A stretch of 64,000 nucleotides of DNA from Streptomyces misionensis (GCF_900104815.1 NZ_FNTD01000004.1:124001-188000), one strand, 5' to 3'; shown: positions 25,090 to 34,390, counted from the first letter of the stretch. The notes: generated by a model not told the origin, from the sequence alone. Numbers and translations are program-made.

Positions 25090-26130
25090 TCAGCCGTTGG
25101 GGAGGATCACCGCACGACCGTTGATCGTGCCGGCGTGCAGCCGCTCGTAGGCGATCGGGGCGTCGTCGAGCGAGAACGTCTCGGTGTGCACCGACACGGC
25201 GCCGGAACGGGCCAGCGCGAGCACCTCGATGAGTTCGGCGCGGGTGCCCCAGTAGGGAGCGGTGACCGAGACCTCGAAGGGCAGCAGGCCGAAGCCGACG
25301 GGCAGCGCGGCACCGCCGATGCCGACGATGGTGACGTCGGCCTCGACACCGGCGACGGCGGCGGCGGTGCGGACGGTCGGCTCCACGCCGACGAAGTCGA
25401 AGACGGCCTGCGCGCCGGTGCCGGAGGTCAGGTCGCGGACCTTGCCTGCGGCCTCGGCGTCGGAGAGCACGGCCTCGTGGGCGCCGACGGAGCGGGCCAG
25501 TTCGAGCTTGTCCTCGGTGACGTCCAGGGCGATGACCCGGGCCGGGGTCATGGCGCGCAGCAGCTGGATGGCGACGTGGCCGAGCCCGCCGGTGCCGATG
25601 ACGACGGCGGTGGAGCCGGCGACCAGCTTGGGCAGCGAACGCTTGATCGCGTGGTAGGGCGTGAGGCCCGCGTCGGTGAGCGGTACGGCCGCCACCGGGT
25701 CCAGGCCCTCCAGCGGCACCAGGTGCCGGGGATCGTCGACGATCATGTACTCGGCCATCGAGCCCGGGGAGCCGAGGCCGGGCGGCATGATGCCCAACTC
25801 GGCGGCGCGCAGGCAGTAGTTCTCCTTGCCCTCCGCGCACTTGGCGCAGTTGCCGCAGCCCCAGGGGCCGTAGACGGCAACGGCGTCGCCCTCGCCGAGC
25901 CCGGTGACGCCGGCGCCCAGTGCGGCGACGGTGCCCACGCCCTCGTGCCCGAGGGTCAGCGGCAGCGGGTAGGGGAAGTTCTCGGCGGGCCAGCTCATCA
26001 CCGCGATGTCGGAGTGGCAGACGCCGGCCGCGGTGACCTTCAGGAGGACCTGGCCGGGTCCGGGCTCGGGGTCGGGGACGGTCACGACCTCGGGGGCGGC
26101 GCCGACGGTGCGGTACTGCAGTGCCTTCAT
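25090..26130 (-). CDS. Zinc-dependent alcohol dehydrogenase (MDR family)
   Basis: A 346-aa medium-chain dehydrogenase. Catalytic zinc residues appear in GVCHSDIAVM and LGHEGVGTVAALG; the structural-zinc lobe is CGNCAKCAEGKENYC with four cysteines; the NAD(P) motif is VIGTGGLGHVAIQLL. The enzyme oxidises alcohols or reduces aldehydes. It is the last gene of a TetR-SDR-ADH operon, 23 bp after the SDR stop, so both reductases may act on the same carbonyl or alcohol pool. Confidence 0.9.
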   Translation of the reverse strand: MKALQYRTVGAAPEVVTVPDPEPGPGQVLLKVTAAGVCHSDIAVMSWPAENFPYPLPLTLGHEGVGTVAALGAGVTGLGEGDAVAVYGPWGCGNCAKCAEGKENYCLRAAELGIMPPGLGSPGSMAEYMIVDDPRHLVPLEGLDPVAAVPLTDAGLTPYHAIKRSLPKLVAGSTAVVIGTGGLGHVAIQLLRAMTPARVIALDVTEDKLELARSVGAHEAVLSDAEAAGKVRDLTSGTGAQAVFDFVGVEPTVRTAAAVAGVEADVTIVGIGGAALPVGFGLLPFEVSVTAPYWGTRAELIEVLALARSGAVSVHTETFSLDDAPIAYERLHAGTINGRAVILPNG

Positions 26131-26153
26131 GGCGTATGGCTCCTTTCCGGGGC

Positions 26154-26933
26154 TCAGAGGGCGGTGTAGGCGCCGTCGACGAGGTGGTAGCTGCCGGCCA
26201 CGAACGAGGCGCGGTCGGACAGCAGGAAGGCGACGAGTTCCGCGACCTCCTCGGGGCGGCCGAGGCGGCCGGCGGGGTGCAGGGCGACCAGGCCGTCGTA
26301 CGCCGTCCGGTCCATGCCCTGGAGCAGCGGGGTCTCTATGAAGCCGGGGCCCACGGCGTTGACGCGGATGTTCTTGGCCGCGTACTCGGCGGCGGCGGTC
26401 TTGGTCAGACCGACCACGCCGTGCTTGGCGGCGACGTAGGCGGCGGAGCCGGCGAAGCCGACCGAGCCGAGGATGGAGGCGACGTTGACGATCGCGCCGC
26501 CGTTGCCGGTGGCCTCGATGGCGGGCAGTTCGTGGCGCAGGGAGTAGAAGACGCCGTCGAGGTTGGTGCGTACGACGCGGTCGTAGGCCTCGATGTCGTA
26601 CTCGCCGGTGGGCGCGCTCGGGCCGCCGATACCGGCGTTGTTCACGGCCAGGTCGAGGCCGCCGAAGGTGTCGACGGTGAAGGCGACGGCGGCGGCGACC
26701 GACTCGGGCGAGGTGACGTCCAGCCGGACGGCGGCGGCCTTGATGCCCTCGGCCTTCAGTTCGGCGGCGGCCTTCGCGGCGCCTTCCTCGTTGTGGTCGG
26801 CGATGACGACCGCGGCGCCGCCGGCGCCCAGCCGGCGGGCGGTGGCCAGGCCGATGCCGGAGGCGGAACCGGTCACCAGGGCGCGGCGCCCGGCGAACTC
26901 GGTCGGGTATTCGGTGTTCGAGACAGTGCTCAT
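26154..26933 (-). CDS. Short-chain dehydrogenase/reductase
   Basis: A 259-aa classical SDR with TGSASGIGLATARRL, NNAGIGG, catalytic Ser in NVASILGS, YVAAKHG for the YxxxK pair, and the C-terminal SYHLVDGAYTAL typical of FabG-like enzymes. Asp in VVIADHNEEG after the second strand suggests NAD preference. Middle gene of the TetR-SDR-ADH operon, seven bases after the TetR stop. Confidence 0.9.
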   Translation of the reverse strand: MSTVSNTEYPTEFAGRRALVTGSASGIGLATARRLGAGGAAVVIADHNEEGAAKAAAELKAEGIKAAAVRLDVTSPESVAAAVAFTVDTFGGLDLAVNNAGIGGPSAPTGEYDIEAYDRVVRTNLDGVFYSLRHELPAIEATGNGGAIVNVASILGSVGFAGSAAYVAAKHGVVGLTKTAAAEYAAKNIRVNAVGPGFIETPLLQGMDRTAYDGLVALHPAGRLGRPEEVAELVAFLLSDRASFVAGSYHLVDGAYTAL

Positions 26934-26940
26934 GGTGCCT

Positions 26941-27612
26941 TCACTCTTCGCTGTTGCGGTCGGCGGCCGCTTGGGCGGCCTCCGAGGTCAGGGCGTCGTA
27001 GGCCCGCTCCACCAGGGCGGCGAGGTCTGCGGCGGCGGAGTCGTCGCCCGGCGCGCCCCGCGCCCACAGGCGCAGCGCGGCGGTGAGGACTCCGGCGGCG
27101 GCGTCGACCACGACGGCGGGGCGTACGTCCCGTTCGTCATCGGTGTCGAGCCGTTCGGCGATGATGCGGATCGACTCCTCCTGGGCGTCGACCCGGATGC
27201 GTTCGTACGCGGCGAAAAGGGCGGGTTCGCTGTCCACGAGGGCCAGCAGCCGGCGCATCCGGGGCCGGACGTGCCAGGCCGGGTTCTCGCGGTCGGCGAG
27301 CCAGTCGCGTACGGCTGAGCGGTAGGCCAGCAGGGGAGGTTCGGCGGCGGGGCGCTTCCGCAGGAGGGCGTTGATGCGGTCGCCGTCACCGCGGACGAAG
27401 TCGAGGGCCGCGTCCTCCTTGCCGGCGAAGTACCGGCTGAAGGTCCGGCGGGTCACATCGGCCCGCTCGGCCACGGCCTCCACCGTGGTGGCGGCGAGAC
27501 CGCGTTCGAGGATCAGATCGACCGCAGCGGTGGCCAGCGCCTCACGCGTCTTCCGGGCCTTGCGCTGTCGCCGGTCCTCGGTGGTGGCGGTGGGGGGCTC
27601 CGTTGCCTTCAT
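26941..27612 (-). CDS. TetR/AcrR regulator heading the SDR-ADH operon
   Basis: A 223-aa regulator: HTH from KTREALATAAVDLILERGL to ERADVTRRTFSRYFAGKED, then a helical C-terminal domain of the MftR-like C-terminal type. The ATG at 27612 (MKATEPPTATTED) is chosen; a longer GTG frame from 27690 would translate the operator palindromes and is rejected. It is the first gene of the operon, so it autoregulates and controls both reductases. Confidence 0.87.
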   Translation of the reverse strand: MKATEPPTATTEDRRQRKARKTREALATAAVDLILERGLAATTVEAVAERADVTRRTFSRYFAGKEDAALDFVRGDGDRINALLRKRPAAEPPLLAYRSAVRDWLADRENPAWHVRPRMRRLLALVDSEPALFAAYERIRVDAQEESIRIIAERLDTDDERDVRPAVVVDAAAGVLTAALRLWARGAPGDDSAAADLAALVERAYDALTSEAAQAAADRNSEE

Positions 27613-27631
27613 GCCGTCACGATAACCCCTC

Positions 27632-27681
27632 GTGTCCCAGTGGGACACATTTCCCGGTGGGACACTTGTCTCACTGGGACA
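27632..27681. promoter_or_regulatory. TetR operator cluster built on TGTCCCA/TGGGACA
   Basis: A 17-bp palindrome GTGTCCCAGTGGGACAC (27632-27648) is followed by a lone half site TGGGACAC (27658) and a second near-palindrome TGTCTCACTGGGACA (27667-27681). Five half sites in 50 bp immediately before the TetR start form a clear multi-dimer operator. Confidence 0.75.
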
Positions 27682-27879
27682 TATCGCCAAGGGCAGCGTC
27701 CGTCGCCTGATGCCACGGCCGAGGAGGCCACCTCGAAGGCGACACGCCTTCTCGGCTCATCGTCCGTCCGCGCGCACACTGTTGACGGCGGCCCCGGCAG
27801 GCGGGCGCCGACGACGCCGGGAACACGCCGGTGGGTGACACTGCGCCAGGAGCGGGTGGTCGCTCCGTAGCATGAGCCG

Positions 27880-29052
27880 GTGATCACGTCCGGCGGTCAG
27901 TGCCCTCGACGGCGGCGCGAACGGCGGCGGCCGGGACGCCGCCGCCCGTTCACCCTCTTCCTGGCCGGGGCCGCCGCGGTGGTGGTCCTTGCGGCCCTGG
28001 TGTCCCGTGGCGGCGCCAAGCACCCGGCATCCGTCCGCTCTCCCCAGGCCCCCACGCGGGCGACCACGTCGCTCGGCGCACCGGCCCCGCCGCGCCCCGC
28101 GGGCGACGTGCGGATCGCCGCCGTGGGGGACGTCGTGATGGGTTCGCTGCCGGACGACCTGCCGCCGGACGACGGCGCCTCGTTCTTCGACCCCGTGGAG
28201 GAACTGCTCACCGGGGACGTGGTGCTCGGAAACCTGGAGGGCACGCTCACCACCGGCGGCTCCAGCAAGTGCGACTCCATCGAGGGCCCGAACTGCTTCG
28301 CGTTCCGTGTCCCGCCGTCCTACGGCCGCCTGCTCGAGAAGGCCGGGTTCACGGCCATGAACACGGCGAACAATCACATCGACGACTTCGGCGCGGAGGG
28401 TCGGCGCGAGACGTTCGCCGCGTTGCGCTCGGCGAACCTGCTGTACACCGGCCGCCTGGGCCAGATCACCGTGCAGCGGGTGCACGGGATCAGGGTCGCG
28501 CTCATCGGGTTCGCCCCCGACCACGGGGCGAACGACATCACGGACATCCCCGCCGCCCGGCAACTCACCGCGCGCGCCGCGAAGATGGCGGACATCGTGA
28601 TCGTCACCATGCACGCCGGCGCGGAGGGCTCGGACCGCACCCACGTGGAACCCGGCACCGAGTACTTCCTCGGCGAGAACCGGGGCGACGGCTACCGCTT
28701 CAGCCACGCGGTGATCGACGCCGGGGCCGACCTCGTCGTGGGCAGCGGCCCGCACGTGATGCGGGGCATGGAGTTCTACAAGGGCAGGCTGATCGCCTAC
28801 AGCCTCGGCAACTTCACCGGATACGGGGTGCTCGGGCTCGGCGGCACACTGTCGACCAGTGGCGTGCTCCAGGTGACCCTCCGCGCCGACGGCGGCTACG
28901 TATCCGGGCAGCTGCGCCCGACCCGGATCGTGGCACCCGGCACTCCTGAGCCGGGGGGCGAGGCGATCGACCTCGTCTCCGCCATGTCGGAAGAGGACTT
29001 CGGCCCGCACGCCGCGCGGATCTCGGCGCAGGGGACGATCCGGCACCCGTGA
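27880..29052 (+). CDS. CapA family protein (poly-gamma-glutamate capsule-type metallophosphatase fold)
   Basis: A 390-aa protein with an arginine-rich N-terminus and one hydrophobic segment (residues about 24-42), so anchored in the membrane with an outside domain. The CapA/PgsA domain begins VRIAAVGDVVMGS and shows VVLGNLEGTLT, MNTANNHIDDFG, VIVTMHAGAEGSD, VVGSGPHVMRGME and AYSLGNFTG, the conserved metallophosphatase-like blocks. Roles in polyglutamate synthesis or export are known for some members; no pgsBC genes are nearby, so function here is open. Confidence 0.87.
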   Translation: MITSGGQCPRRRRERRRPGRRRPFTLFLAGAAAVVVLAALVSRGGAKHPASVRSPQAPTRATTSLGAPAPPRPAGDVRIAAVGDVVMGSLPDDLPPDDGASFFDPVEELLTGDVVLGNLEGTLTTGGSSKCDSIEGPNCFAFRVPPSYGRLLEKAGFTAMNTANNHIDDFGAEGRRETFAALRSANLLYTGRLGQITVQRVHGIRVALIGFAPDHGANDITDIPAARQLTARAAKMADIVIVTMHAGAEGSDRTHVEPGTEYFLGENRGDGYRFSHAVIDAGADLVVGSGPHVMRGMEFYKGRLIAYSLGNFTGYGVLGLGGTLSTSGVLQVTLRADGGYVSGQLRPTRIVAPGTPEPGGEAIDLVSAMSEEDFGPHAARISAQGTIRHP

Positions 29053-29133
29053 GGGCACCCGGGCCTCACCGCCGCCGACTGAATCCGGCAACCGGGGATA
29101 TCCGCAGAGGCAGGCCATCCCACGGGAGGAAGC

Positions 29134-29526
29134 ATGACTTTGGTGAAGGCGGGCTTCGTGGTCCTCGACTGCGCCGAGCCCGAGAAACTCGCGGTGTTCT
29201 ACAAGGAGTTGCTGGAAGGCGAGCAGACGGGTGTCTCCGCCAACCTCGTGGAGATCCGTGGTGCCGACGGGGTACGGCTGGCCTTCCGCCGTGACATGAA
29301 CGCCACTTCGCCCAGCTGGCCGCGCCCGGAGAACTCCCTCCAGGCCCATCTGGTCTTCCTGGTCGAGGACATGGACGAGGCCGAGCGGCGGGTGGTGGGA
29401 CTCGGGGGCCGACCGATCGACACGAAGGACCCGGCGGGGCCGTACGAGGAACGCGGATACGCCGACCCGGCCGGTCACTCCTTCACCCTGCGTCTGACGC
29501 CCGTCACGGCCCCCAAGCAGGGCTGA
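29134..29526 (+). CDS. VOC/glyoxalase-like protein
   Basis: A 130-aa protein of the glyoxalase_6-like group common in Streptomyces: GFVVLDCAEPEKLAVFYKEL, a middle strand set, HLVFLVEDMDEAERRVVGLG, and YADPAGHSFTLRL at the end. GGAGGA precedes the ATG. Single gene; no substrate indicated. Confidence 0.82.
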   Translation: MTLVKAGFVVLDCAEPEKLAVFYKELLEGEQTGVSANLVEIRGADGVRLAFRRDMNATSPSWPRPENSLQAHLVFLVEDMDEAERRVVGLGGRPIDTKDPAGPYEERGYADPAGHSFTLRLTPVTAPKQG

Positions 29527-29640
29527 CCTGCCCGGGAACTCGCGCTGGAGTAAGGCGATGCCGGCCGGGCATCCGCTTGTCGGGCTCCGTCCGGCAGCCC
29601 GTGACGTCCTGTTCTACGGCCTGGTAGGGGATCCGGCGTG

Positions 29641-30846
29641 ATGGTCGACGATGTAGCAGCACCCTCTGCTCGCTGTGCCCTACCCGACGCGGCGGCGCGC
29701 AAGCAGCGACTGCGCCGCCGGCTGGAACGGCTGATCGGCGTGGCCGCCACCGAAGGCAACGCCCTGACACCCCTGCGCAACGGAGACGAGATCTTCCCCG
29801 CGATGCTCGGGGCGATCCGCGCGGCCCGGCACACCATCGACATGATGACGTTCGTGTACTGGCGGGGTCAGATCGCCCACGACTTCGCCGCCGCTCTGGC
29901 CGACCGTGCCCGCGCGGGGGTGCGCGTGCGACTGCTGCTCGACGGCTTCGGCGCCAAGGAGATCGAGCGACGGCTGCTCGATCTCATGAGTAGCGCGGGC
30001 GTGCAGGTGGCCTGGTTCCGCAAGCCCCTGTGGCTGTCACCGTTCAAGCAGAACCACCGCTGCCACCGCAAGGCCCTCGTGGTCGACGAGCAGACCGCCT
30101 TCACCGGCGGGGTCGGCATCGCGGAGGAATGGTGCGGCGACGCCCGCAACCCCGCCGAATGGCGCGACACCCATGTCCAGGTGAGCGGTCCGGCCGTGGA
30201 CGGCATCGCGGCGGCGTTCGCACAGAACTGGGCGGAGTGCCACGACGAACTCTTCGACGAGCGTGACCGTTTCACGGAACACCCGCAGACCGGCTCGTCG
30301 GTGGTGCAGGTCGTGCGCGGCTCCGCGAGCATCGGCTGGCAGGACATGCAGACCCTCATCCGCGTCATGCTCACTTCCGCCGAGGAACGCTTCCGGCTGG
30401 CCACCGCCTACTTCGCCCCCGACACCTATTTCGTCGACCTGCTGTGCGAAACCGCTCGGCGCGGGGTGCGGGTCGAGATCCTGCTGCCCGGGCCCCACAC
30501 CGACCAGCGTGCCTGCCAGCTCGCGGGCCAACACCACTACACACGGCTGTTGCGGGCCGGTGTGCACATCCGCCAGTACCAGCCGACCATGATGCACGCC
30601 AAGATCATCACCGTGGACTCGGTCGCCTCGCTCGTCGGGTCCACCAACTTCAACCGCCGGTCCATGGACCACGACGAAGAGGTCATGCTCGCGGTCCTGG
30701 ACGAGACGTTCACCGCCGCTCTCGACCGGGACTACGAGGCGGACGTGGAGCAGAGCGTGGAGATCGACGTGACGCGATGGAGACAGCGGGCAGTGCTGCA
30801 ACGCGCGAAGGAAGCCGCGGTCACCCCGCTCCGACGGTTCCTTTGA
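29641..30846 (+). CDS. Phospholipase D/cardiolipin synthase-like protein
   Basis: A 401-aa protein with two HKD motifs: HRKALVVD with His142 and HAKIITVD with His319, each followed by a GG or GSTNFNRRS block. This is the bacterial cardiolipin synthase pattern (transfer of a phosphatidyl group between glycerolipids), but the usual N-terminal membrane segments are missing, so it resembles the shorter ClsB/YwiE-like soluble forms. The ATG at 29641 follows an in-frame GTG at 29638; neither has a good ribosome site. Confidence 0.87.
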   Translation: MVDDVAAPSARCALPDAAARKQRLRRRLERLIGVAATEGNALTPLRNGDEIFPAMLGAIRAARHTIDMMTFVYWRGQIAHDFAAALADRARAGVRVRLLLDGFGAKEIERRLLDLMSSAGVQVAWFRKPLWLSPFKQNHRCHRKALVVDEQTAFTGGVGIAEEWCGDARNPAEWRDTHVQVSGPAVDGIAAAFAQNWAECHDELFDERDRFTEHPQTGSSVVQVVRGSASIGWQDMQTLIRVMLTSAEERFRLATAYFAPDTYFVDLLCETARRGVRVEILLPGPHTDQRACQLAGQHHYTRLLRAGVHIRQYQPTMMHAKIITVDSVASLVGSTNFNRRSMDHDEEVMLAVLDETFTAALDRDYEADVEQSVEIDVTRWRQRAVLQRAKEAAVTPLRRFL

Positions 30847-31015
30847 CGTGACCGGACGAGGGCGGAACAGGCGCTCCCCCCGCCGGGATTGGTGCCGAGA
30901 CGGCCGCCGGTGGTGTTCGCCGGGGCGGCCGGCAGGCGCCGTCCCCGGTGAACCTCCCGCACCGGCCGCACGTCTTCCCTGGTGATCGTCACCATACGAG
31001 AAGGGGAGTGCGTAC

Positions 31016-31303
31016 GTGACTGCCAGGGACGTCGAGCGGAGCGACGAACAGGGTCATGGTCCCGTGCCGTGGTGGGCGGACCTCGGGGCGTGGGGAGCCG
31101 TCGCGCTGATGGTCTTCGGCGCTCTCGCGGCGGTATGGGTCTGGTTGCGACTGCCCGGCACGCCGGAGGAGTTGGCGACCGGGTACTACGGGGCCGCCAA
31201 GGTCGTCGCCATCGGTCTGGTGATCGGGGGAAGCGCCCTGCTGAACCGCCGTCGCTCCCGGGCGACGGACGCCGGGGAGACGACCGGGGCGGAACGCGCC
31301 TGA
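31016..31303 (+). CDS. Small two-TM membrane protein
   Basis: A 95-aa protein from GTG with AGAAGGGG upstream. Two hydrophobic segments (GAWGAVALMVFGALAAVWVW and AAKVVAIGLVIGGSALL) separated by LPGTPEELATGYY, then a basic-acidic tail. No family recognised. Real by start signal and codon pattern; function unknown. Confidence 0.65.
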   Translation: MTARDVERSDEQGHGPVPWWADLGAWGAVALMVFGALAAVWVWLRLPGTPEELATGYYGAAKVVAIGLVIGGSALLNRRRSRATDAGETTGAERA

Positions 31304-31415
31304 CCGTTCCGGCCGTCGCGGGCCCCGGCCGGGCCGGTACCGGCGTACCAGCGATCCGGCCAGGGGTTGGCCGGTTACGGCGCATGGTTCACATGAGGCT
31401 CACAGACCGTTCCCC

Positions 31416-32438
31416 ATGGGGCTCACAGACAGCGTTCCTACCGTCATGCGCATGTCGAGATCCTCTGGTGAAGAGCCTGACAACGCCCTCGTCTCCCGGT
31501 TCGTGTCCCGTCGCCGCATGCTGGTCCTGGGCGGTGTGGCCGGCGCCGTCGCCCTCAGCGGGGTGGGGGCCGTCGCGAGCGCCGCCGACCGCGGCGCCGC
31601 CGGCGCCGACACCCTCGGCTCGGTGAAGGCGGCCGCTTCCGCGGCCGGCGCCTGCATGTCGCTGACCACGGAGCAGATCGAGGGCCCCTACTACATCGAC
31701 TACGAACTCTTCCGGAAGAACGTGGTCGAGGACCGCACCGGAATCCCGCTCCTCCTCGTGCTGCGCGCCGTGGACAGCGCGACCTGCAAGCCCATCCGCA
31801 ACTCGGCCGTCGAGATCTGGCACTGCGACGCGTCCGGCGTCTACTCCGGCTACACCCAGACCGGCAACGGCGGCGGCGGTACGCCTCCTGGTGTGCCGCC
31901 CTCCGGCACGCCGACGGCGCCTCCGGACGGCCCGGGCGGTCCCGGCGGTCCGGGCGGCGGCGGGGGCGGACACGCGACCCCGACCGACGACCTCACCTGG
32001 CTGCGCGGCATCCAGATGACCGACCACCAGGGTTTCGTCACCTTCCGGACCGTCTTCCCCGGCTGGTACACCGGCCGCGCCGTCCACATCCACACCAAGG
32101 TCCACACCGGCGGCTCCCGGACCTCCGACGGCTACACCGGCGGACGCACCTGCCACACCGGGCAGTTCTACTTCTCCGAGGACGCGGTGAAAGCCACCGC
32201 GGACACCGCCCCCTACTCGGCGAACACCGTCACGCGCGTCACCCTCGACCAGGACTCGATCTACCCGAGAACCGGCACGCGGGGCGGTCTGCTGGAACTC
32301 GTCTACGACAAGAAGCACATCGAGCGCGGCGTCATCGGCTACATCACCATGGCGGTCGACCCGAGCGCCACGAACGACGGCCAGGGCGCACCCGGCGGCG
32401 GCCCCGCCCCCACCGCATCACCGACCCCCTCCGCCTGA
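31416..32438 (+). CDS. Secreted intradiol ring-cleavage dioxygenase (Tat signal)
   Basis: A protein of up to 340 aa with a twin-arginine-type signal (SRRRMLVLGGVAGAVALSG). The dioxygenase core has ALS VEIWHCDASGVYSGY-like first Fe-ligand region (Tyr), then RTVFPGWYTGRAVHIHTKVH with the second Tyr and two His ligands for Fe(III). Between them lies a Gly/Pro-rich insert of about 45 residues, and the tail is Pro/Ser-rich. Such secreted enzymes cleave catechols from lignin-like aromatics. Start uncertain: ATGs at 31416, 31446 and 31452 all lack ribosome sites. Confidence 0.82.
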   Translation: MGLTDSVPTVMRMSRSSGEEPDNALVSRFVSRRRMLVLGGVAGAVALSGVGAVASAADRGAAGADTLGSVKAAASAAGACMSLTTEQIEGPYYIDYELFRKNVVEDRTGIPLLLVLRAVDSATCKPIRNSAVEIWHCDASGVYSGYTQTGNGGGGTPPGVPPSGTPTAPPDGPGGPGGPGGGGGGHATPTDDLTWLRGIQMTDHQGFVTFRTVFPGWYTGRAVHIHTKVHTGGSRTSDGYTGGRTCHTGQFYFSEDAVKATADTAPYSANTVTRVTLDQDSIYPRTGTRGGLLELVYDKKHIERGVIGYITMAVDPSATNDGQGAPGGGPAPTASPTPSA

Positions 32439-32474
32439 CACGACGGCCTCGGCACGAGTGCCGCGCAGACAGAA

Positions 32475-32504
32475 CGGCCCGGACACGCGCAGGTGTCCGG
32501 GCCG
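32475..32504. terminator. Bidirectional hairpin terminator
   Basis: Perfect 12-bp stem CGGCCCGGACAC/GTGTCCGGGCCG around GCGCAG, between the convergent dioxygenase (stop 32438) and oxidoreductase (stop 32564). The outer bases GAACGG/CCGTTC extend the pairing after a mismatch. Confidence 0.75.
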
Positions 32505-32563
32505 CCGTTCGTCCCGGCCCGCCGCCCCGGCGACCGCCCCTTGCCGGCGGCCACCTGACGACG

Positions 32564-33502
32564 TCACATCAGCACCGCGATGGTGCCCCGGCCTCCCCCC
32601 TTCCGACGGGTCTCCACCGCATCCGCCATCCGCGCGAAGGGCAGGGCGGTGGTGCGCAGGGCGAGCCGGCCGTCGGTCAGGTCCCCCAGCAGCCGGTCGA
32701 ACACCTCGGCGGGCACGTGGCGGCGCACCATGTTCATCGGCAGCAGGGCGACGTCCCGGGACATCAGCGTGGGCAGGTCGACACGGAGCGTGGTACCGGC
32801 CACGTAGCCGATCAGAACCGCCCGCCCGCCGGGCCGCATGGCTCCCAGGAAGCTCGAGACGGTGTCCCCGCCGACGGTGTCGAGCAGGACGTCGGCCTCC
32901 CCTTCGACCGTGACCTCTGCCCCGGCCGGGCGGACCAGTACCTCGTGCGCCGTGTCGGGTACGGCGCCGGCCGCGTCCTCGTCCCGGACCACGGCTACGA
33001 CGTACGCCCCGGCCCGGGCGGCCAACTGCACGCAGAGCGAACCGACGGCGCCGGCCGCGCCGGTGACCACGACCCGCTCTCCGCCACCGATCCGGCCCAC
33101 CTCCTCCACGGCGGCCCACGCGGTGGTCATCGGCGAGTAACAGGTGGCGGCGAGCGCGGCGTCGGCCTCCCGGGGGACCTCGCGGAGCGCGCCGACCGGG
33201 ACGCCGACACGCTCGGCCCAGGTACCGTCACGCTCCAGGCCGATGCCGCCGCCTCGCACGAGCACCCGCCGGCCGAGCAGCGCGGCGTCGCCCTCGACGA
33301 CGGTTCCGACGCCCGCGGTGCCGGGGGTGAACGGCAGCGCGGGCCGGTGCGTGAAGGTGCCGGTCATGACGGTGAGGTCCAGGTGGGTGACGGCGGCGGC
33401 CTCGACTTCCACGATCACCTCGCCCTCCCCCGGCGGCCCCGGAAGTTCGGTCTCCTCCAGGTCGGGTGCGGCGTCCCAGGTGTGCAGACGAGCGGCGATC
33501 AT
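32564..33502 (-). CDS. NADP-dependent oxidoreductase, zinc-free MDR/quinone oxidoreductase type
   Basis: A 312-aa MDR protein: GroES-like N-terminal domain (VEVEAAAVTHLDLTVMTG, FTPGTAGVGTVVEG) and Rossmann domain with VVTGAAGAVGSLCVQLA. No structural-zinc cysteine lobe, so it belongs to the quinone oxidoreductase-like branch, which reduces enones or quinones. ATG at 33502 has GGAG about nine bases upstream; the longer open frame upstream is not supported. Confidence 0.85.
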   Translation of the reverse strand: MIAARLHTWDAAPDLEETELPGPPGEGEVIVEVEAAAVTHLDLTVMTGTFTHRPALPFTPGTAGVGTVVEGDAALLGRRVLVRGGGIGLERDGTWAERVGVPVGALREVPREADAALAATCYSPMTTAWAAVEEVGRIGGGERVVVTGAAGAVGSLCVQLAARAGAYVVAVVRDEDAAGAVPDTAHEVLVRPAGAEVTVEGEADVLLDTVGGDTVSSFLGAMRPGGRAVLIGYVAGTTLRVDLPTLMSRDVALLPMNMVRRHVPAEVFDRLLGDLTDGRLALRTTALPFARMADAVETRRKGGGRGTIAVLM

Positions 33503-33719
33503 GGCGTACTCCAGGGTCGATTCCTCAAGGGCGGTGCTTCGCGAGGAGAACACCGCGCCGAACCCCCGGTCCAATCCTTCCGCACACCGAAAATGCCCGC
33601 GTCCGCAAGCACCCACGCGAGTGGGTCGTCGGTCAGAGCCGGGCGGCCTCGACGGCGGGTCGCGGGACGTCGACGCGGGCAGGTGCCGTGCCGCCGTCGC
33701 CGGTGGCGGTCGGCGGCCC

Positions 33720-34361
33720 TCAGCCGATGCGGACGCTCGTGTCCGGGGCCAGACGGTGGTAGCGGGCCGGGACCCCGGGGCCCCGCTCACCGAGGAAGCC
33801 CTCGACCATGGTGGTGCCGATGTCGTTGAGGGCACCGTCGTGAACGGCGTAGGCGTCGCGGGGAGCGACCTCGCGCAGGTAGTCGATCAGATCGCCGACA
33901 GTGGACCAGGGGGCGTGCACCGGCAGCAGCAGCGTGTCGACCGGGGTTTCGGGGACGGTGAGGGCGTCGCCGGGGTGGAAGAGGGCCCCGTCCACGAGGA
34001 AGCCCACGTTCGGGATGCGCGGGACATCCGGGTGGATGACCGCGTGCCAGGCCCCGTGGACCGTGATGTCGAAGCCCGCCGCGCTGAAGGCGTCCCCCTC
34101 GCCGGTGGCGGTGACCCGCGCGCCCAGGCCGTCCAACCGCTTCGCGACGGACGAGTTGGTCCAGATGCGCAGACCCGGACGCGCCGCGGCGGCCCGGCGC
34201 AGCACCTCCTCCGAGAAGTGGTCGAAGTGCTCGTGCGTCACGAGCACGGCATCGGCACCTTCCAGCGCCCTCGGATCGGTCAGGCCTCCCGGGTCGACGA
34301 CCAGGCGGCGGCCGTCCTTCTCGAGCCGCACACACGCGTGACCGAACTTGGTGAGCTCCAT
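33720..34361 (-). CDS. MBL-fold metallohydrolase (UlaG-like)
   Basis: A 213-aa metallo-beta-lactamase-fold protein: MELTKFGHACVRLEKDGRRL opening, metal motif VTHEHFDHF (HxHxDH with Phe), later HPGDAL as the second metal region and the terminal YAVHDG His. Typical of small UlaG-like lactonase or phosphodiesterase relatives. The ATG at 34361 has AAGGGG about nine bases upstream and is preferred over the ATG at 34370. Divergent from a MarR gene with a shared 31-bp inverted repeat, hence probably its target. Confidence 0.85.
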   Translation of the reverse strand: MELTKFGHACVRLEKDGRRLVVDPGGLTDPRALEGADAVLVTHEHFDHFSEEVLRRAAAARPGLRIWTNSSVAKRLDGLGARVTATGEGDAFSAAGFDITVHGAWHAVIHPDVPRIPNVGFLVDGALFHPGDALTVPETPVDTLLLPVHAPWSTVGDLIDYLREVAPRDAYAVHDGALNDIGTTMVEGFLGERGPGVPARYHRLAPDTSVRIG

Positions 34362-34390
34362 GACTGGCATCCCCTTCTCTCAGTATTGAA

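Noticed and set aside
27613..27690. Longer start for the TetR gene at 27690
   Set aside because: It would translate the operator palindromes; the ATG at 27612 gives a normal TetR N-terminus.
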